64,000 nucleotides of DNA, from positions 62,001 through 126,000 of the forward strand of contig JAIWNF010000076.1 of NCBI GenBank assembly GCA_025093555.1, written 5' to 3'. The notes under the pieces are model-generated. The model searched no databases, was not told the DNA's origin, and saw only the letters and a list, made by a program, of their open reading frames with translations. The position numbers and the translations under genes are program-made. Source of the stretch: Circinella umbellata (Eukaryota > Mucoromycota > Mucoromycetes > Mucorales > Lichtheimiaceae). How positions within the stretch are numbered: the first letter of the stretch is position 1; every line of letters starts with the position of its first letter. Below, one piece after another: positions 61,640 through 64,000 of this stretch.

Positions 61640-63282
61640 ACATACATATACACCACAAAAAACATTACTCATTGAGAGTGAGTGAAAGGGAGAGTTGAAC
61701 GAAGTATACGGATTAGGATATTTTTGTCATACTTGTAGTTAATCTTGTTAGTATTTGGAAAAAAAAAGAGTGGAACTTTTGACGCGTTTTTATTAAATAA
61801 TTACGACGTGAAAGGAGAAGAAGTGTATAAAACATAAGTTGTGTGTTTTGTGTGTGCGTGTGGAATATGTGTATCTCTTCTTCTCTTTTTATTACATAAA
61901 CAATACACACTTTCAATTACTTAAACAAATAATATAATAATAATAATATTCTCTATATTCATTTGCTCTTTTTTTTTTATTATGCTTTTGCTTTTTTTTT
62001 TGCTATCATTGTATGGTTTCTATAATTCTTCTCTTTACGCAAAAAAAATTATAATAATACATAATAGGCGTCCATAAACGCACGAGTCAATATTATCTAT
62101 GTCCTCGATTCAATCTTTACTCAAGGTAAAAGAGCTGGATTCAACGGTTACCAAGATCTTACTCGGCACGATCTAACTCGCATTATCAAAACTGTCGTAC
62201 CGAACGATTCAAAAGGTAATGTAAATATTGGAAATACACTCAAGGTAAAGTATTCTTATTGTCATTTCCCAAAATAAAAATAAAGAGAGAGTATATACAT
62301 ATATGAGTATGTATGTAATGACATTCCATTGTTCTAATTCTTCTTTTTTATACAGATTCTCAATAGTTGGCGAAGGCGTAAATACTTTGATGATGAAGTT
62401 ATTGATACAGTGGAAAAACCACTTTTAGATCGAGAAGCGGCTGCTGCAGGGTAATTAAAAAAGCTGGCTTTCTCTGTTTTTTTTTTGAGAAAAGGTGGGA
62501 GGGAATAACGGATAAAAGAATAAAAGAATAAAAAAAAACTGATCCAAATTGTTTTATCTATTATAGATCATCACAAACTACAGCTGGAGAAGACGGATTT
62601 TCGAAAGAAGATATATTACGACGAATGGAAGAAGATCGAGAAAGGGTAAAAAAAGAGAAAAATGTATATTTGTGTGGGAAAAATTTCATTAATTTTTAAT
62701 TTTAATTTTTAGCACAAACGATTTCGTGAAGAAGTATGGATTCGACCTGCTGAAGAATCTTTCGACGCAGAATTCCAACAACTCTGGGAAAGTACCGAGC
62801 CACTTGTGCCAGAGACAGATTATGAGGTGATGATGCTACAAAATATGCTCCGGCTGCCGCAGTATGCGTGGCACCATATGTTATCTCAACGGTCACCTGC
62901 AACAGAAAATAATACTATGGCAACAACGACAACAACAACTACAACAACAACCACTACAACTAGTACTGCTTCTGTTGCTATTGTTACGGATAATAAAAGT
63001 GAAAGTAATGGTGTATCACTGGTCCCTAATTCTGTTTCACCTTCTCCGTCTCCGCCAACGACTAAGATTGATGATGATCCAATGGATACTACTGCCGATC
63101 AAGCTCCTTCGTCACCAGAAGAAGAACAGCAACAACAACAACCTTCACCGTCTCATTCATCACAACAACCTTTAACAAATGATGTTTCAACAGCAGTGGT
63201 ACCATCACCAATATCACAAATTTTAAATGAAGATACACTTTTATCGCCTGAATCATCTCCCTTGACACCCACCTCACCATAA
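61315..63282 (+). CDS. CTK3: Ctk3-like subunit of the RNA polymerase II CTD kinase (CID domain), 357 aa
   Basis: Five exons (61315-61467, 62068-62244, 62356-62450, 62567-62645, 62713-63282). The first intron is 600 nt, very long for this window, and contains a (CA)n run. Residues 1-130 form a CTD-interaction-like helical domain: DPFECRLNFIALLEKLNAS, KVAHYAVRHCNLAEDLYSCL, ARVNIIYVLDSIF and LTRIIKTVVPND. This pattern is that of fungal Ctk3/Lsg1, the gamma subunit of CTDK-I, which phosphorylates Ser2 of the polymerase II tail during elongation. A conserved acidic/basic stretch follows (ILRRMEEDRER, FREEVWIRPAEESFDAEF). The last 110 residues are T/S/P/Q-rich low complexity. Start is the ATG that begins the domain directly, as in homologues. 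Confidence 0.9.
61609..61633 (+). repeat. (CA)n microsatellite in CTK3 intron 1
   Basis: Twelve CA units inside the 600-nt intron, followed by further ACACATACA repeats. Confidence 0.8.
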
Positions 63283-63599
63283 AAGAAAGAAATACCTCTG
63301 TAAATTATCACATTATTGCCTCAGCATTGAAAAAAAAAATGTTTACTCCGTCAGATGATGAATTTCCCTGCATAGCCCGCTTATTCTTTGTATTAACGAC
63401 AATGATATTATTTTCCCGTTAATTTTTTTTTTTTTTTGCCCATATTAGTACTTTTTTTTTTTTTTTTTTTTTTTTTGATTTCCCAGATATAAACTTCTCT
63501 TTTTCATCTTTTTCTCTCTCTCTTTTCTCTCTCAAATCTCACTCACACATAAATCTCTCATCCCTCCCTTTTTTTTAATATAACCACACAACAACCCAG
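63283..63599. other. Short intergenic region, pyrimidine-rich leader
   Basis: Contains two long poly-T runs (around 63425 and 63450-63475) and CT repeats directly before the next start codon, the same layout seen before SSD1. Confidence 0.5.
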
Positions 63600-64000
63600 A
63601 TGAATAATAATAAACACATGCATAACGGTGATCTATTAAATATTTCTGTTCAAGACAATGGACAAATCATTTTATATGGAGAAGAAGGTGGTTTTTTACG
63701 AGGCAATGTCATATTAGAATGTCGTAATACAACACGCATTAAATCCATCACTCTTAAATTCCAAGGACGAGCAAGGTGTCAATGGAATCAAGATGGTAAA
63801 TACCCAAATAATAATAACCATAATAATCATAAAAGTTTTAATTCTCATCTTACTATTAAATATTATTTCTTTAGGTAACAATTATAAGGAAGAACATAAA
63901 GTGATTGAACATTCTTGGAGTTTCTTACCACCTTCCAAAACTTCAAGAATATTCCATGGTCGTCATCAATGGTAAAAAAAAAATCATACTATTTTATTGA
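63600..64000 (+). CDS. Arrestin-like (alpha-arrestin) protein, 5' part only
   Basis: Two exons are visible (63600-63795 and 63875-63971) and a third lies beyond the window. After a short asparagine-rich start the protein reads LLNISVQDNGQIILYGEEGG, FLRGNVILECRNTTRIKSIT and LKFQGRARCQW, the first beta strands of an arrestin N domain, then HSWSFLPPSKTSRIFHGRH. Fungal alpha-arrestins (ART/PalF type) link plasma-membrane transporters to ubiquitin ligases or act in pH sensing. The subgroup cannot be decided from about 97 residues. The 3' end of the gene is outside the window. Confidence 0.8.

Overview
This window reads as nuclear DNA of an AT-rich, intron-dense fungus, most likely Mucoromycota (Mucorales-like). 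The evidence is many short GT...TAG introns of about 50-110 nt, homopolymer-rich intergenic DNA, a fungal gene set (Ssd1, Fab1, Ctk3, Cdc11/AspA-type septin, Rab6/Ryh1), and several multi-exon gene families that I believe are typical of Mucoromycota. No rRNA or tRNA gene, CRISPR array or viral gene was recognised. Exon limits below were read by eye from splice signals and checked for reading-frame continuity.

Layout. Left third (1-20 kb), housekeeping: an uncharacterised Q/H/P-rich protein (+), a membrane-anchored protein disulfide isomerase-like protein (-), a Rab6-type GTPase (-), a Cdc11/AspA-type septin (-) and a mitochondrial-type pentatricopeptide-repeat protein (-). A 2.0-kb element with terminal inverted repeats, carrying a decayed zinc-finger gene, sits between the Rab6 and septin genes.

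Middle (20.7-43.4 kb), accessory: a decaying gene with a PD-x18-EIK nuclease-like motif; a 104-bp tandem repeat; a broken Tc1/mariner transposase split by a solo LTR; and a large palindrome (1.25-kb arms around 0.9 kb) from which two related genes diverge. A third, broken copy of that gene lies 8.17 kb away in direct orientation with the left one. A four-unit alternating repeat, a relic with in-frame stops and an F-box relic complete the block. One ordinary gene, an APC-family amino-acid/choline-type permease, lies inside it.

Right third (44.7-64 kb), housekeeping again: SSD1 (translational regulator with a degenerate RNB domain), FAB1 (PtdIns3P 5-kinase), CTK3 (RNA polymerase II CTD-kinase subunit) and the 5' part of an arrestin-like gene, all on +. 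The Rab6, PDI-like and Fab1 products all belong to the secretory/endolysosomal system, Ssd1 and the septin to polarised growth and wall assembly; I see no operon-like linkage. The most interesting part is the palindromic gene pair and its duplicate at 25.9-35.2 kb, followed by the zinc-finger TIR element at 12.5-14.5 kb.
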